This document shows positions 1 to 11,899 of a stretch of DNA of 64,000 nt, piece by piece. A program made the position numbers and the translations under genes. The notes beneath the pieces were generated by a model. It saw nothing but the letters and a program-made list of their open reading frames with translations. It was not told the DNA's origin and did not search any database. The DNA is from Tipula vernalis (taxonomy: Eukaryota > Arthropoda > Insecta > Diptera > Tipulidae): positions 112,520,838 to 112,584,837 of the forward strand of contig OY282558.1 in the NCBI GenBank assembly GCA_958295665.1. The letters run 5' to 3'. Positions within the stretch are counted from its first letter, which is position 1. Every line of letters begins with the position of its first letter.

Positions 1-359
1 CCACTCAATAATACAAAAGATCAAAATGGCGCAAATAACAGTCAGATTAAAAAAAATCACAACGGTTAGCACGAAAAATATAAGCTAAAGGCAAACTTGG
101 CAACCACAACAAGTGCCCATCATCAAAAAGCATTTTAAAAATTTAATATCGAGGAACATGAAAATCAAATTTTCGCCAATTATAAATTACTTTTTCCATC
201 AATCAGCTTTTCCTGAATCCAAAATTCTGAATCTGTTGTATTTTTGCTTTGGGTTGCAAAATAGAACTTCCAAATAAAAAATTAAAATCTGAAAGCTTCC
301 AGAATACTAAAACTGTGAATTATAAAAATATCTTATCTACTTCTAAAATAACAACATTA

Positions 360-900
360 TTTGTCCAAAATTATTTTAATTGCTAAGTTCTGATGGAGAA
401 AAATTTGAGTTAACAAAATATTTTAAGCAGAATAAATCATAAAATTTTCTTAAATTCTGAGAATCTGTTAAACGAAATAAATACTTTTAAATTCCCTAAA
501 ATGATGAAATTTTGTTTCAACAAAATCAAAACTTGAATACTTTTGATTTAATGCACAAATGCATTCAAATACACTAATTTTGAAAAATGTTAATTCTTTT
601 TCCAACGTTCTTAGTATCGCACCGCGCTGGCTACGCTTCTTTATTTTACACCTGTCAAATTTTACAACCTGCACAATTTGATCGAATACTTAAGAAAATA
701 AATAAATGCCGCACGGGGATGAATTACCTAATAGATTTTCTCAAGCTTTTCAAAAACATATTTCAAAAAATTTGAAATGTTTACACCTAACATTTAGTTT
801 TAGTTTAAATGTGGCTGGGTACAACTTTGAAATCTTAAAATAATAATTAAAAATTTTCCAAATTCCTTCTTGCCGAATTAAATTAAAAGCTAATCATAAA
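360..900. repeat. Dispersed repeat family, copy A
   Basis: This block shares its order of motifs with two later blocks (about 9780-10320 and 10690-11240). The shared order is: a TGTCCAAAATTATTT-like stretch, a CAGTTCTGAAGAA-like stretch, TCTGAGAATCTGTTAA, an ATAAATAAATGCCGCACGGGGATGA-type segment near 695-725, and a final segment around 785-835. There is no coding capacity. The copies are diverged. They could be pieces of an old non-autonomous element or LTR; I do not recognise the family. Confidence 0.55.
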
Positions 901-1142
901 TCCTGATCACTACTTCAATAAAACATGTGGACAAGGCGTGTGGACGACATCCAGAAGTTATATAAACGAAAGATTTCATTATAAAATAATCTGAAAACAG
1001 AAATAATCTGAAAAGAAAATTAAGTTTTTCCAAGAAACAGCTTTTTACGTAATTCAGGTATACTATCTGGATCCAAAACTCTGGGATCTTATCAAATTTC
1101 AAAGTTCACATAAAACGCACGTGGTAGCTAGAAATTCCTAAT

Positions 1143-1548
1143 TGTTGTGCTGTGGCTTTCATTAGTGATTCCATTGTTATGGATTACTGATACTAAACTG
1201 TAGCTTTATATAATTGTTCATGTAATTACTTGTACACTGGTTAAGTACATCATCTTTTCTATATGTATTGTATATATGTACCAAAACCTATAAATTACCA
1301 ATTTTGTCTGAAAAGAGGCAGTTGGTCAGTCAGCTTTCGTTATCGAACTTGTACAAAACAAAAAATGAATAAAAGTTAAAATAACTTTTAAATAAAATAC
1401 ATGCACAAATAAATCTATACAAAAAAGTAAATAAGACCTAAAGTTTAATAAATAAAATGAAACATAAATAGTGAATTGTTGAGTTTTAATTTATAAAGTG
1501 CATTACCAAATACCTTATTAATTTTCATACCAAAATCATATTACAACA
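1143..1548 (+). repeat. Candidate 5' LTR of decayed gypsy element
   Basis: The stretch begins TGTTGTGC and ends ACAACA, a few bases before a primer-binding-site-like sequence. It contains a TCAGTC-type initiator-like motif near 1330 (GGTCAGTCAGCTTTCG), as often seen at the start of transcription in insect LTRs. No matching 3' LTR is present in the window, so both ends are approximate. The bases from 1574 to 2009 would be the untranslated leader; I see no gene there. Confidence 0.35.
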
Positions 1549-1554
1549 AAAATT

Positions 1555-1573
1555 TGGTAACAGCGGTGGGATT
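1555..1573 (+). other. Primer binding site-like sequence (tRNA-Leu type)
   Basis: TGGTAACAGCGGTGGGATT starts with the TGG expected opposite a tRNA CCA end. Its remainder is close to the complement of the 3' end of a leucine tRNA of the CCCACCGCTG type. The tRNA identity is recalled knowledge, not a search result. The position just after an LTR-like block supports a retrotransposon origin. Confidence 0.45.
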
Positions 1574-2009
1574 GCTCTAAGCAGCAATTCTTGGTGTGGA
1601 AATTCCGCTGGTTAAAAAACGCTTATTTATTGACAGTTATAACGTGAAATTAAATGCTAATTTTAACGAGAGAATGTTCGTGAAAATGTGAAGCGAAAAT
1701 GTTTTATTTCACTTTAATAATAAAATGAAAAAGAAATTATTCACAATATAAAACATAAGTTTATCCTAAAAACTTTAATTACAACAACAAAATAATTTCT
1801 TAAAATTCAATTTTAACACTAAAATCACAAGTGTAGAAACGTATGATTTCGATTCATAAAAAAAAACATAATTAAACATCGATTTATTATGCGATACGAG
1901 TTTTATTAAAATATAATAAACAGCGTCATATTAACAAAGTCAACGGAACAACAGTTGATTGTCCATAATACAACCGATCATACGATATCAATGCCGCAAA
2001 AGATCATAT

Positions 2010-2478
2010 TGTTACGTTTTTACCTTGTCACTTAAGGTTCGTATCACTGGATTGTGAATAATACAAAATCAATTTAATTTATCACCAACGAATTTATTTA
2101 TGTCACAAGAATTATTACAACACAGTTTATCAATAAAAATTCACAAAATCACTTTATATAAATTATTCTCAAATTTTACTGTACACTTATAATTTTTATT
2201 TCGCACAAAAACGTTTAATCTTTACTCTATCGCTTTCCAAATACCAATAATAATCTTAGAAGGTTACAATATCGCGTTTCAAATACTAATATTCCAATTC
2301 GATCTTGTTCGCCTTTTTATATACACAAACCAAACTTCTCGAAAGTTCATGACTTTTGTAATTAGAATAGTGTAGAAACATTTAGAACTGTTTTATCATG
2401 GAAAATTACATTTAGTACAGTAAAACATTGAGCTATTAATTTAACTTATTCTATCACACGCTAGGCGTCACCGTCACA
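2010..2478 (+). repeat. LTR-like repeat, copy 1 (ATATTGTTACG...CGTCACAATAT)
   Basis: This 469-bp block begins TGTTACG and ends CGTCACA. It matches a 373-bp block at 60627-60999 in the same orientation over nearly its whole length; the main difference is about 100 bp present here only, around 2185-2290. Both copies are flanked on both sides by ATAT, so ATAT is either a 4-bp target duplication or part of a short terminal inverted repeat ATATTGTKACG. A TG...CA structure with 4-bp duplication suits a solo LTR of a BEL/Pao or gypsy element. There is no coding capacity. Confidence 0.65.
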
Positions 2479-2619
2479 ATATTAATCAAAAAAAGTCAAA
2501 TAAATCAAACGATCGGATCATAACAAAACCAGCGATTCTTCTATTGCCATTATATTGTTATCACATGGCAATCAAACGGATTTAAAATTAAAAAATGTAT
2601 AAATACAATTTTCATCCGT

Positions 2620-5530
2620 TCATCATTACTAGGCTTAGGATTCTTAGGTAAAAAAATATTTTTTTGGGGAAATTCAAACCAAAAATTTGTTGAATAGTTA
2701 TTCTTATTAGAACAAAGAAAAGAAAATGATCTATATATGCTACCAGATATTTTTAAATATTTTTGCATACTCACACATTTTTACATATTTTCATTAATTT
2801 AACGTTTTACCACATATTTTATGGATTACACATTGAGTGTCATTTACGTGAAAAAGTCAACATACGTTTGTGAATTTCAACATATCGAATATAAAATCAG
2901 AATTTCGACCAAAAATCTAAATGAGAATTTGAACTCCCAAATGTAATTGGATAAATTCTTGAGTAGGAATTTAAATTGGATTTAAAAAATTAAAAATTGA
3001 ATTAAACTACAAACTAGATTCGAATAATATCTTGTGTTTAATATGAATCAAAAGCTAACGTACTTTTCAGAAGAAATTTAGTTAGAATTAGAGTTTGAAT
3101 TCCAATCTTTGAATAAAAATTCCAACTAGGCTTGACTAAATATTGAGTGGATTTTGAAGGTGGAGATACAATTTTAATAGAGTTACAATGAACTGCGCGA
3201 CGCCAACATTTTGAAAGAAATTAACAAAATGTTAAAGATAGTAACAAAATGTTTCTGGATTAAACTACATTTTGCATGGAATTTAAATAGTACAAATTGT
3301 TGTACAGTATTACTTTGGTTAAAAATTGATTTGAAAATTTAGATTAGAAATTGATTAGCACATTCTACTTGGTTTTAAGCAAAAATTTTAGTGTAAATTG
3401 GTTGTTCCAAACTAGGTTGAACATAATTTTAACAAACTGAACAAATTAGGTGGCGCAAAGTATAGATACAAACATAATTATGTCAAGGGAACACCAAAGT
3501 ACATATTTTGAAACCAATTTGATAAAAGAAAAAAATTAGATTACAATTCCATCTGGATTTAAATAAACTTTGAGTGATATTTTAATCCGAAATTAAGTTA
3601 AACTCCCAAACTGTACTTGAATGTTGATCACGGTCATTGAATTAAATTGAAATAAAAACTTGAATGAAATTTAAAGTTTTAACAAAGTTTTAACAAATAT
3701 TTAGGTATTCTACTAATTGATTATTGTAATTTTTATTTTAATAATTGAGCGGTGTTCAGAATAGTAGCTTAGTTTAAAATCAAAATTGATTCGAATAAAA
3801 TTAAGATTTTTAGTAAGGAATTTAGTTCCAAGCTGTTTTCGAAGTTGAACCAAATGATAAATGGAACTTTGTACATAAATCTAGTCTTGCATTCGGCAAA
3901 GAGGAAATTGATTTAGATAACAAAATTTAGTAAGATTCTAAACTCGATATAATGAGTCTGAGTGAAATTTTAAGGAGAAATCTTGGTATTGCATTTAAGA
4001 AACACATTTTGAAAACAAGTTTAGAAAAATATTTAACGCACTTTATGTGACTGAGTTTTAATTCTAAACACGATTTCAAAAATTTTTTTAGGTCAACTAG
4101 AAACTCAGGAATCGAGCAAAAATCTTAATGCTTTTTGTTTTATAAATTTTATTTAGCAATAAAAATTAAGTTTAAATAACAATTTGATTTAAGCAAATAC
4201 ATGAGCTTAAATTAGCTTAAAACTTAAGTTTGGAATCTGGACTGCCTTTAATAACAATTTGAGTGAATTTTAAAAATGTAAAACAAGATTTGAACAAATT
4301 TTGGACTAAAAATTCAATTTCTATCCAAACGTAGTTTGAGCAAAAATTTTGATGCAATTTAATTAAAACATATTTAATTGAGTTTTAATTCCAAATTTAA
4401 TTAGCACAAAATTCTGGTTGCAATTAAGCTAGAAATTTTATGATATTTTATTTACAAATTAAGTAAAAATTCTAACCTAGATTTGTCTGTATATGCTTGA
4501 TTAGAAATTTGGAGTACAACTTCAGCTTTAGTTGTAAGTACATTTAAGAAAAATTCGAGTGTTATTCGAAATGATGAGTTAGAGTAGGATTTAAAATTTT
4601 AGTTTACGTCAAAAGGTTTAATAAATTTGTATCAGAATTTTGAGCAAAAATCTGAGTAAGTTTCGAAGTATTTCAAAATGTTGAGTAGAAATTGAATTTG
4701 AATAGTAATTTAAACTTGAGCAAAAACACAACTGTAATGTAGTTTTAAGTTTAAAAGTTGAGTTAGTATTTCGAATTGGACTGGCAAGAGAAAAATTAAA
4801 AATTCAGTAATAATTATAAAATATATTTGAGCAAAATTTTATGTTTAGTTAAATTCGAAAATTTTGGTTGCAATTAGATTGAATTTTTGTGATATTTTGA
4901 ACACAAATAGGCTAAGTTCCAAACTCAATTTAACAAAATTGAAGGGGGAATTGAGTTATAATTTCGAATAAAATTTAAAATACAAAATTTACAGTTCAAG
5001 TTCAGTTTTTCATTTTAAAATGATACCAGAAGTGTAAGTTTGATATTCCAAACTAAATTTTAACTTAAATTAGTAAAAATTGCAATACGAAACATGATTT
5101 CAATAAAATAACAAAATTATTTAGTATCAGCACGATGTATAAAAGAATATGAATTCTAAATTGTGATTGAATGTAATCTTGATGGCAACTTAAATTAATA
5201 ACTGAGTTTGAATTACAATTTTGAGTTGAGCCAGAACTATGAGCGTTATTTAGTTTTTCTTAGTCTAAAACTTGCTTTAATAGCGTGGATATTTTAGTCT
5301 CAACCTAGTTTATTCAACTTTATAGCCAAAAACTTAATACTTTTTTGTTAATGAGTGAATTGAAATCCTCTTAAGATAAGGTCTAGTTTTGGTTTTCTTT
5401 TCAAAATTTATATATGATGTGTCATATATTGATATGTCATATATTTTGCAATTTTAGTTACATATTTTAGGTCATATTTTTAATTTTTTAGAACCTAAAT
5501 GTCCTAAGCCTAATCATTACCTAGTATGCC
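2620..5530. repeat. Weakly periodic AT-rich block with inverted ends
   Basis: About 2.9 kb without a gene. From roughly 2880 to 5340 the same loose phrase recurs every 60-120 bases (AAACTAGATTTGAGCAAAATTTTGAGTG-like variants), as in a very degenerate tandem array. The two margins carry related sequences in opposite orientation: TAGGCTTAGGATTCTTAGGT near 2630 and the reverse complement of CCTAAATGTCCTAAGCCTA near 5495. This suggests one non-autonomous element. The family is not recognised. Confidence 0.4.
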
Positions 5531-5534
5531 ATGG

Positions 5535-6051
5535 TATCATATATGACATTCTATTACATCATAAGTCAAGATTGATCATAAAATTATGGGTTCCAGTTTT
5601 ATTTAATTTATAAATAATATCACGACATCGAGGTCGCAGCAGTATTTTAACATATAATAAAGATCTCAAATCGCAGCAATAACGGATTACCGCTTCCATC
5701 AAATTTCATTGTAGTACAATATTTAACAATGCAAAACAATCATAGACTTCAGCTTTTTATTTAATCAAAACAAAGTATTGTTAAGGTACTACCTAAGTGA
5801 ACTATCACATTTGTTTCTTTATTATCAACTTTACTTTATTCATTCAATTGATAACAGATCTTCTAAATAATTTTGTGGGTTCCGATAATACGTGTTCATT
5901 TTTTTTTTTTTTTTCTTTGGTATCGTCAATGTTGGAACGCAATTAGTAATTTTTTAACTCAAATTATTTTCATTCATTAAAATATGTTGTTGTTATCGTA
6001 TTATTTCTATAACAGAAATTGTATTTTATTATTCTCCTAAGTTCGAATTTA
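5535..6051. other. AT-rich non-coding stretch before gypsy gag
   Basis: No gene is seen. It contains a T-run near 5899-5914 and would correspond to the leader in front of the gag reading frame. No splice or promoter signal can be supported. Confidence 0.3.
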
Positions 6052-7446
6052 ATGTCATCCGAAAATTTGCATAATTCAAATGTTTACTCCGTTACTTTTC
6101 GAAATCGAAATATAAAGAAAATCAAAAGGCGCTCAAGATCTCTAATTAAAATACATAACGGAGATTATTCTGACGACATTAAATTTGCTGATTTAACTTA
6201 AGTAGACAGATATTTACAAAAATCTTCGCGATTTACAATGTCTATTTTAAATTTAGATGTTTCTCTAAAAATCATTCCTGATTTTGATGGTAGCACAGAT
6301 CGTTTACATAAATTTTTATTATGTTGTGACGTGGTATATAATGATTTATTGCATACGGAATACGATAAATTTTTTAATTTAGTTAAAACAAAACTTTCAC
6401 ATAAAGCGTACGACATAGTGAAATATACTGATTATGGTACATGGAAAGAGTTGAAAGAAGAAATAAAAAAGAAATTTCAATGTTCCAAATCCATAGAACA
6501 ATTACAAGTAGAGCTCATTAACGTTAAGCAAGAAAGAAATGAGAGCGTTATAACATATGCAAGTAAGGTCGAAAAATTACTTTCTGAATTGAACGAAGTA
6601 TGTAAAAGTAGTAAAGGTACGGCTGTTTCAAAAACAATTATACACCTAAATTCTAAAACAGCTCTTAAGGCTTTTCAAGAAGGTCTCATCGATCCTACAC
6701 TCCAGGATTCCATGAATAAAGCTTGTGACGAAGAACTTCCTTTAAGTACACGTAATAGCATCAATTACTATGACCAATCGAACAAAGTTGCAAACGAGTG
6801 TCAAATTTGCAAACGAGTTGGACATTCCGCTGAGTAATGTCACAATCGATTCCCAGATCAGAAAAATCAAGTTGCTACTAGAATTTTACCAAATCATATG
6901 ACATTTAAAAGGTATAACGAATTAAAACATCTAAAACCGGAAATCACTGTAGCCCAGAAAGCTTTAATTTGTGCTTACTGTAAGGCGCCTGGACATCACA
7001 TTAGTATTTGCAGAAAATGCCAGTTTGTTAACTCAAACAAACATAATGAAACCTCAAAACCACATATTCCATCTTACTTTACAAATCAACACAACAATAA
7101 AAAATATATTTTAAAACCAAATTCGTTTCTCTTTTTGGTCGACACCGGGGCTGACATTAGCATAACAAAATGTAATTTCTTGGCTGATGACACACTTTGT
7201 TACCCAGAAAGAAAATGTAAAATCAAAGGAATAACTACTCAGTTAATCGAGACAATAGCTAGTTGTGAAACCAATATAATTCTACCGGAATCGCTATCCA
7301 TAAATCATTCATTCCAAATCGTGTCAAATTCGTTTCCTATATCATGCGCTGATATTATTGGAAAAGATTTTTTGTCGAAATACAAGTGTAAGATAGATGT
7401 TTCTAATAACATTTTTGAAATTTTATTTAATGATATTCCAATTTAA
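6052..7446 (+). pseudogene. gag-PR: Ty3/gypsy gag and protease remnant
   Basis: One frame runs through this stretch with stops at 6199-6201 and 6835-6837, so it is broken. The N-terminal part (from an ATG at 6052 or 6238) has the retrotransposon capsid pattern of helices with FDGSTDRLHKFL and KYTDYGTWKELKEEI. Two CCHC zinc knuckles follow. The first begins CQICKRVGH and is cut by the second stop just before its last cysteine; the second is CAYCKAPGHHISIC. The aspartic protease active site LVDTGADIS lies near 7135-7160, with a C-terminal IIGKDFL motif. Gag packages the element RNA and the protease cleaves the polyprotein. The pol remnant follows directly. Confidence 0.85.
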
Positions 7447-9725
7447 CTTAAACTAACGTCTAACTCTTCTGTTCTAATTCCGGCTCGTTCAGAAAAAACA
7501 ACTTCAATTTATTCCGATATTCTCAACGACGTTGATTATGTTTGCCAGTCATCTCAGATATTGTCTGGCATATACATAGCGAATTATATCATTAAATCAA
7601 AAAATAATCTCGTAACTATAAGCAACGTAAATACAAACGATTATGAAGTCGAAATTGAAAATCTTAATATTCAAGTAACCAAACTAGACGAGTTCGAAGT
7701 AATTTAGCTAAATTCTTGGTCAAATGTTATAAACAATCGTTTACAAATTATTGACTCGTTTCTAAAAATCGACCATCTTAATCAAGAAGAATGAAATTCT
7801 ATTGTGCCAGGTAACAAGCTTACCGCAACCGATGTCACGATGCACAAAATTAAAACCGACAGTAACATAGATCCCATATAAGTCGAGCAATATTGCTTAC
7901 CAGAATTTACAAAAGCCGAAATCAACAAACAGATTACCGAAATGCTGGAAAATGACACAATCGAAACGAGTAAAAGTCCTTGAAATTTTTCATTAATCGT
8001 AGTGCCTAAAAAGACAAATGAAAACGAAGAAAAGACATGGAGAATTCTGGTAGATTTTCGAAAAATAAAAGATGTCACTGTCAACGACGTGTTTCTCTTA
8101 CCAAATATTACAGATATTTTAAATCATCTTGGCAAATCCAAATATTTTTTCACTTTGGAAATTGCGAAAGGCTATCATCAGATTCTGTTAGATCCTAAAG
8201 ACAGAGAGAAAACTGCCTTCAATACTCACTTGGGACATTTCCAGTTGAAGCGAATGCCTTTCAGACTGAAAAGTGCACCAGCGACGTTTCAGCGTCTCAT
8301 GAATATATAAAGTAATAAGTATTCTAAGTAGTTTAAATGGTGTAAAATGTATTGTTTATCTAGATGACGTGATAGTGACTGAACATTTACCTTGGTCATA
8401 CCCTCACTGAAGAGGGAATTAAACCAGATCAAAAGAAAACAGAAGTAATAAAAAACTATCTCAAACAAATAATCTAAAACAAGTGAAATCATTTTTAGTC
8501 TTAGCAGGTTACTACCGCCGTTTCATAAAACAATTTTCCGAAATATCGAAACCTCTTACAGTTTTGTTAAAAAAGGGCAGCCATTTATTTGGAATGCGTT
8601 TTGCGATGAATCTTTCACTAAGCTAAAAAATGGTTTATTAAATATTCCGATTTTACAACACCCCAAGTTTTCCTTTCCATTCACAGTTACAACCGATGTG
8701 AGCGACATTGCGATCGGGATGTTCTATCCCAAAATTCAAATGATTTTGATTTGCCCATTGGATTTGCTAGTCGAGTGCTGAATCAAGCTGAACTTAATTA
8801 CCCAACGATAGAGAACAAAATTAAAATTATAGATCATAAGCCAATGATATGGATGTGTAATTTATAAAAACCTTCCTCTCGAAGATTTTGATTATAAGGT
8901 ATATCAAAATGCCGATTCTTTAAGCCGAACAGCAATTATTCCTGATCAATCTACAGAACTTCCTTCAACTTCGAAAGAAATAAATGTCATAACTCGATCG
9001 AAAAGCAAACAACAATCTGAAATTAGACAAAATTCCGAAAATTCTCAAAATACTGAAGCAACCGAAACAAATTTACTGATGATTCTGAAATTAATAAAGT
9101 GATTGAGGAATTTCATTCTAAACCGTTAGGTGGTCATAAGGGTGTATTCTGAACAACACAGCGAATCAAAAGATTTTACTATATCAATAATTTATACACT
9201 CGCATTAGAAAAGTAATTAAATCCTGCGAATTATGTCAAAAAAATAAATGTTGCAGATTTAATAAAACTCCAATGCAAATAACTACAACATCTTCCCAGG
9301 CATTTGACAAACTATTTTTAGATATCGTCGGTCCCCTACCTGTTTCATATCAAGATAACAAATACATACAGTTCAGGACGATCTCACAAAATGTTCTCTT
9401 GCATTTCCTCTAATAAACCAGGTTGCCAAAACCATAGCTCAAATTTTTGTTGAGCGGATAATATGTGTTTTCAGAACTCATCGGCAAATACATTCCGACC
9501 AAGGGGCGAATTTTATGAGTGAACTATTTACAAACGTGTGCAAACTTCTGAAAATTTAAAAAATAAACACTACAGCCTAAGAGAGGTCTCATCGAACATG
9601 GACGCAATATCTAAGAAATTATACGCAGTCAGACCCGCTCAATTGGGACACTTGGTTTCCTTATGCTATCTTTACGCTTAATTCGACTCCACACAGTGCA
9701 ACCAAATTACAAATTAATGAATGCT
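7447..9725 (+). pseudogene. pol: Ty3/gypsy pol remnant (RT, RNase H, integrase)
   Basis: Pol is readable only by changing frame several times and passing stops. The longest open piece, 8002-8310, holds the start of the gypsy reverse transcriptase: VDFRKIKD, YFFTLEIAKGYHQI, KTAF and MPFRLKSAPATFQRLM. The catalytic box YLDDVIV appears near 8357-8377 in another frame. AGYYRRFIK (about 8503-8530) and TTDVSD (8690-8705) mark the connection and RNase H region. A zinc-binding integrase head (HKGVF to CELCQKNK, about 9135-9245), DIVGPLP (9322) and HSDQGANF (9495) mark the integrase. Similarity stops near 9720, before any envelope or 3' LTR, so the 3' end is lost. Confidence 0.8.
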
Positions 9726-9779
9726 GAAACCATGAATAACAAAAAATTTTATTTAATTCCAAAATATGAAATTCAGAAA

Positions 9780-10320
9780 TTTGAGCGGTTAATTAACTTT
9801 ATTTGTCCAAAATTATTTCAACTGTTCAGTTCTGAAGAAGCAAAATTTATAACAAGAAAATAAAATATTTTATACAGAATAAATCTTGAATTAACCATGA
9901 AATACTTTGAAAAAAATTTCTTTATTTGTTCTCAAATCAAGAGAAAATTTGAATCAAACTATCAAACTTTAATTTTAAAAATGATAACTTTCAGAATCAA
10001 TAAAATTTGGAAATTGTTCGACGTTCTCAGTATTATCATGTGATTTTGAAAATTCGAACCAATCCAGCTAAGTTTCTTCATTTTATGTTTGCATTTTAAA
10101 TTTTCCAATCTACACAATTTCATTGAATAGCTCAGAAAACAAGTAAACACAGCACTGAAAATTTAGATATTTCACTAAAAAAAGTACAATGTTTAAGAAC
10201 ATTTTAAAAAATTAAAATTTAAAGGGATCTGAACTGTCTAAACAATTTAGTTAAACTTTAAATGTGACCTGGAACAACATTGAATAACAATTTGGTGAAA
10301 TTGAAATAACGACGTAAATG
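9780..10320. repeat. Dispersed repeat family, copy B
   Basis: Diverged direct repeat of the block at 360-900, sharing TTTGTCCAAAATTATTT, the CAGTTCTGAAGAA stretch and the end segment AAACTTTAAATGTGACC. It begins just after gypsy pol similarity ends, so it may mark the truncation point. No gene. Confidence 0.5.
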
Positions 10321-10689
10321 GCCGCAAAAGTTTCATACGATCAATACAAAAAACATCGGGACGAAAAATTGCTAATTCGATATTGTAAAAAAAAATTAAA
10401 CAGGTGCATAAAATATGATTGATATGTTTGAATGGCGTTCAAAAACTCTCGAAACGGAAGATTTTATTTAACCGTTGCTTACTTTCGGTATACGTAGAAA
10501 TCAACCATATAGTCAAAGTATTAGCGAATTATACGCAATATCAGTCGCTTTAGCCTGATGAGACTGAATGTAAATAATTTTTTTTATAATTCGCATTCAT
10601 ATCAAAACTGAAGTTGCAAAACTCTTAATAATTTCGCCATCTTAATTTTCAAAGTTCGTTATTAATTACTTATTGAAAAATCCTTCCAA

Positions 10690-11240
10690 TTAAGAAAATT
10701 GAGCAGTTAACGTAATATGCCCAAAATTATTTCAAATGTTCAGTCCTGAAGAAAAAATTGTTAAATTAAAAAAAAAATTTATATAAATTCTGAAAATCTG
10801 TTAAGTTGGGCAAATTGGAAACACTTTGAACCAATTTCTTTATTTGTTCGCAAATCAACTGAAACAACAACAGATGTCTAACTTTTAGATTCAATAATTA
10901 AGCAAAAAATTGGAAATTCCTCAACCTTTTCCAAAAGTTAATTCATAAATTTCGAACCAAACTAGTTTTGCTTATTCATTTTCCATCTGCCCAATTTCAT
11001 CACATCGAATATTTCAAGAAATAAATAAACGATGTACTGGGATGAATTACGAGATTTTCATCTAAATTTTTCAAAAATATCGGAATAAATCGGAAACTAA
11101 ACTATTTTAGATCCTAACGCTTAGTTTATCATTGAATAGGGTCTGAATCATCTTTGAAATTTAAAAAAAAATATGTTTGGATGATAGATTCAAAATTCTT
11201 CTAAATTAAATTATTAGGAATTCAAAAACTTTCAACTAAA
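10690..11240. repeat. Dispersed repeat family, copy C
   Basis: Third direct copy. The segment AAATAAATAAACGATGTACT near 11018 corresponds to copy A near 693, and TCTGAAAATCTGTTAA near 10788 corresponds to copy A near 458. Copies B and C lie only ~370 bp apart, which suggests local duplication. No gene. Confidence 0.5.
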
Positions 11241-11599
11241 ATATGCTTTGTGTTTTATTAACACATTGTTGACCGGACACGAGTTAGCCCGTGTTTCCAC
11301 TTGCATTGAATTAATTATTTCGATTTTTTTTTTAATTTAGGGCTTACATGTTGTAACTCAATACTTTTTCCTCTTAGATAGAATAACTGTATTCCTTTGA
11401 CAAAAATATAAAAATGTGCTTATCAAAATATGTACTATAACGATAATATTGTATGTTGTATAAAACTTTTGCTAAAATTGCCTGTCAACAATGTGTCAAA
11501 TAACGTTTCTTTTTGATAATGGTGATTTTAATATATAAAATGTCTGAATCTCTTTTTTTATATATGAACTACTAACATTACATTCACAACAACAACACT

Positions 11600-11680
11600 C
11601 AATCGTGACAAATTTCTTCGTGCCACCAACGGGATTCGAACCCCCTTAGTACACTACTCACTGGACCACTGAATCTCTGA
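11600..11680 (-). repeat. tRNA-derived SINE head or tRNA relic
   Basis: On the minus strand there is a perfect pol III B box, GGTTCGAATCC (plus-strand 11632-11642), and an A-box-like TGGTCCAGTGAG (11657-11668). The spacing is only 14 nt, much shorter than in a working tRNA, so this is a tRNA-derived SINE head or a shrunken tRNA pseudogene, not a functional gene. No anticodon arm can be drawn. Confidence 0.45.
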
Positions 11681-11710
11681 TGTTTTAATTTGAATATTGA
11701 ACTTTAATTT

Positions 11711-11899
11711 CTAAAATGTTTATTTTGAGAAATAACAAACACTTTTTACTTTTTCCAAAAACTTTTTATCTGCAGGACGTCATTATCCAGCGCAACAAAA
11801 AGGAAAGACAAAACGGTTGATTGTTGAAAAACTCCCTGTAAATAATTGTTGCTACTAAAAAGTTACAGCGTTTGTTATTTCTCAAAATAAAGTTTAGTT
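11711..11899. mobile_element. Small hairpin element (MITE-like)
   Basis: The two ends form an inverted repeat of about 35 bases. TTTATTTTGAGAAATAACAA near 11719 is repeated as its reverse complement near 11873-11892 with few changes. The ~190-bp unit has no coding capacity. This is the layout of a MITE, a non-autonomous DNA transposon; the superfamily is unknown. Confidence 0.5.

Noticed and set aside
7782..8084. 100-codon minus-strand frame with hydrophobic stretches
   Set aside because: It is antisense to gypsy pol, and the apparent membrane-like segments come from AT-rich complement codons.
11608..11680. Functional tRNA gene on the minus strand
   Set aside because: The A and B boxes are only 14 nt apart, leaving no room for an anticodon arm.
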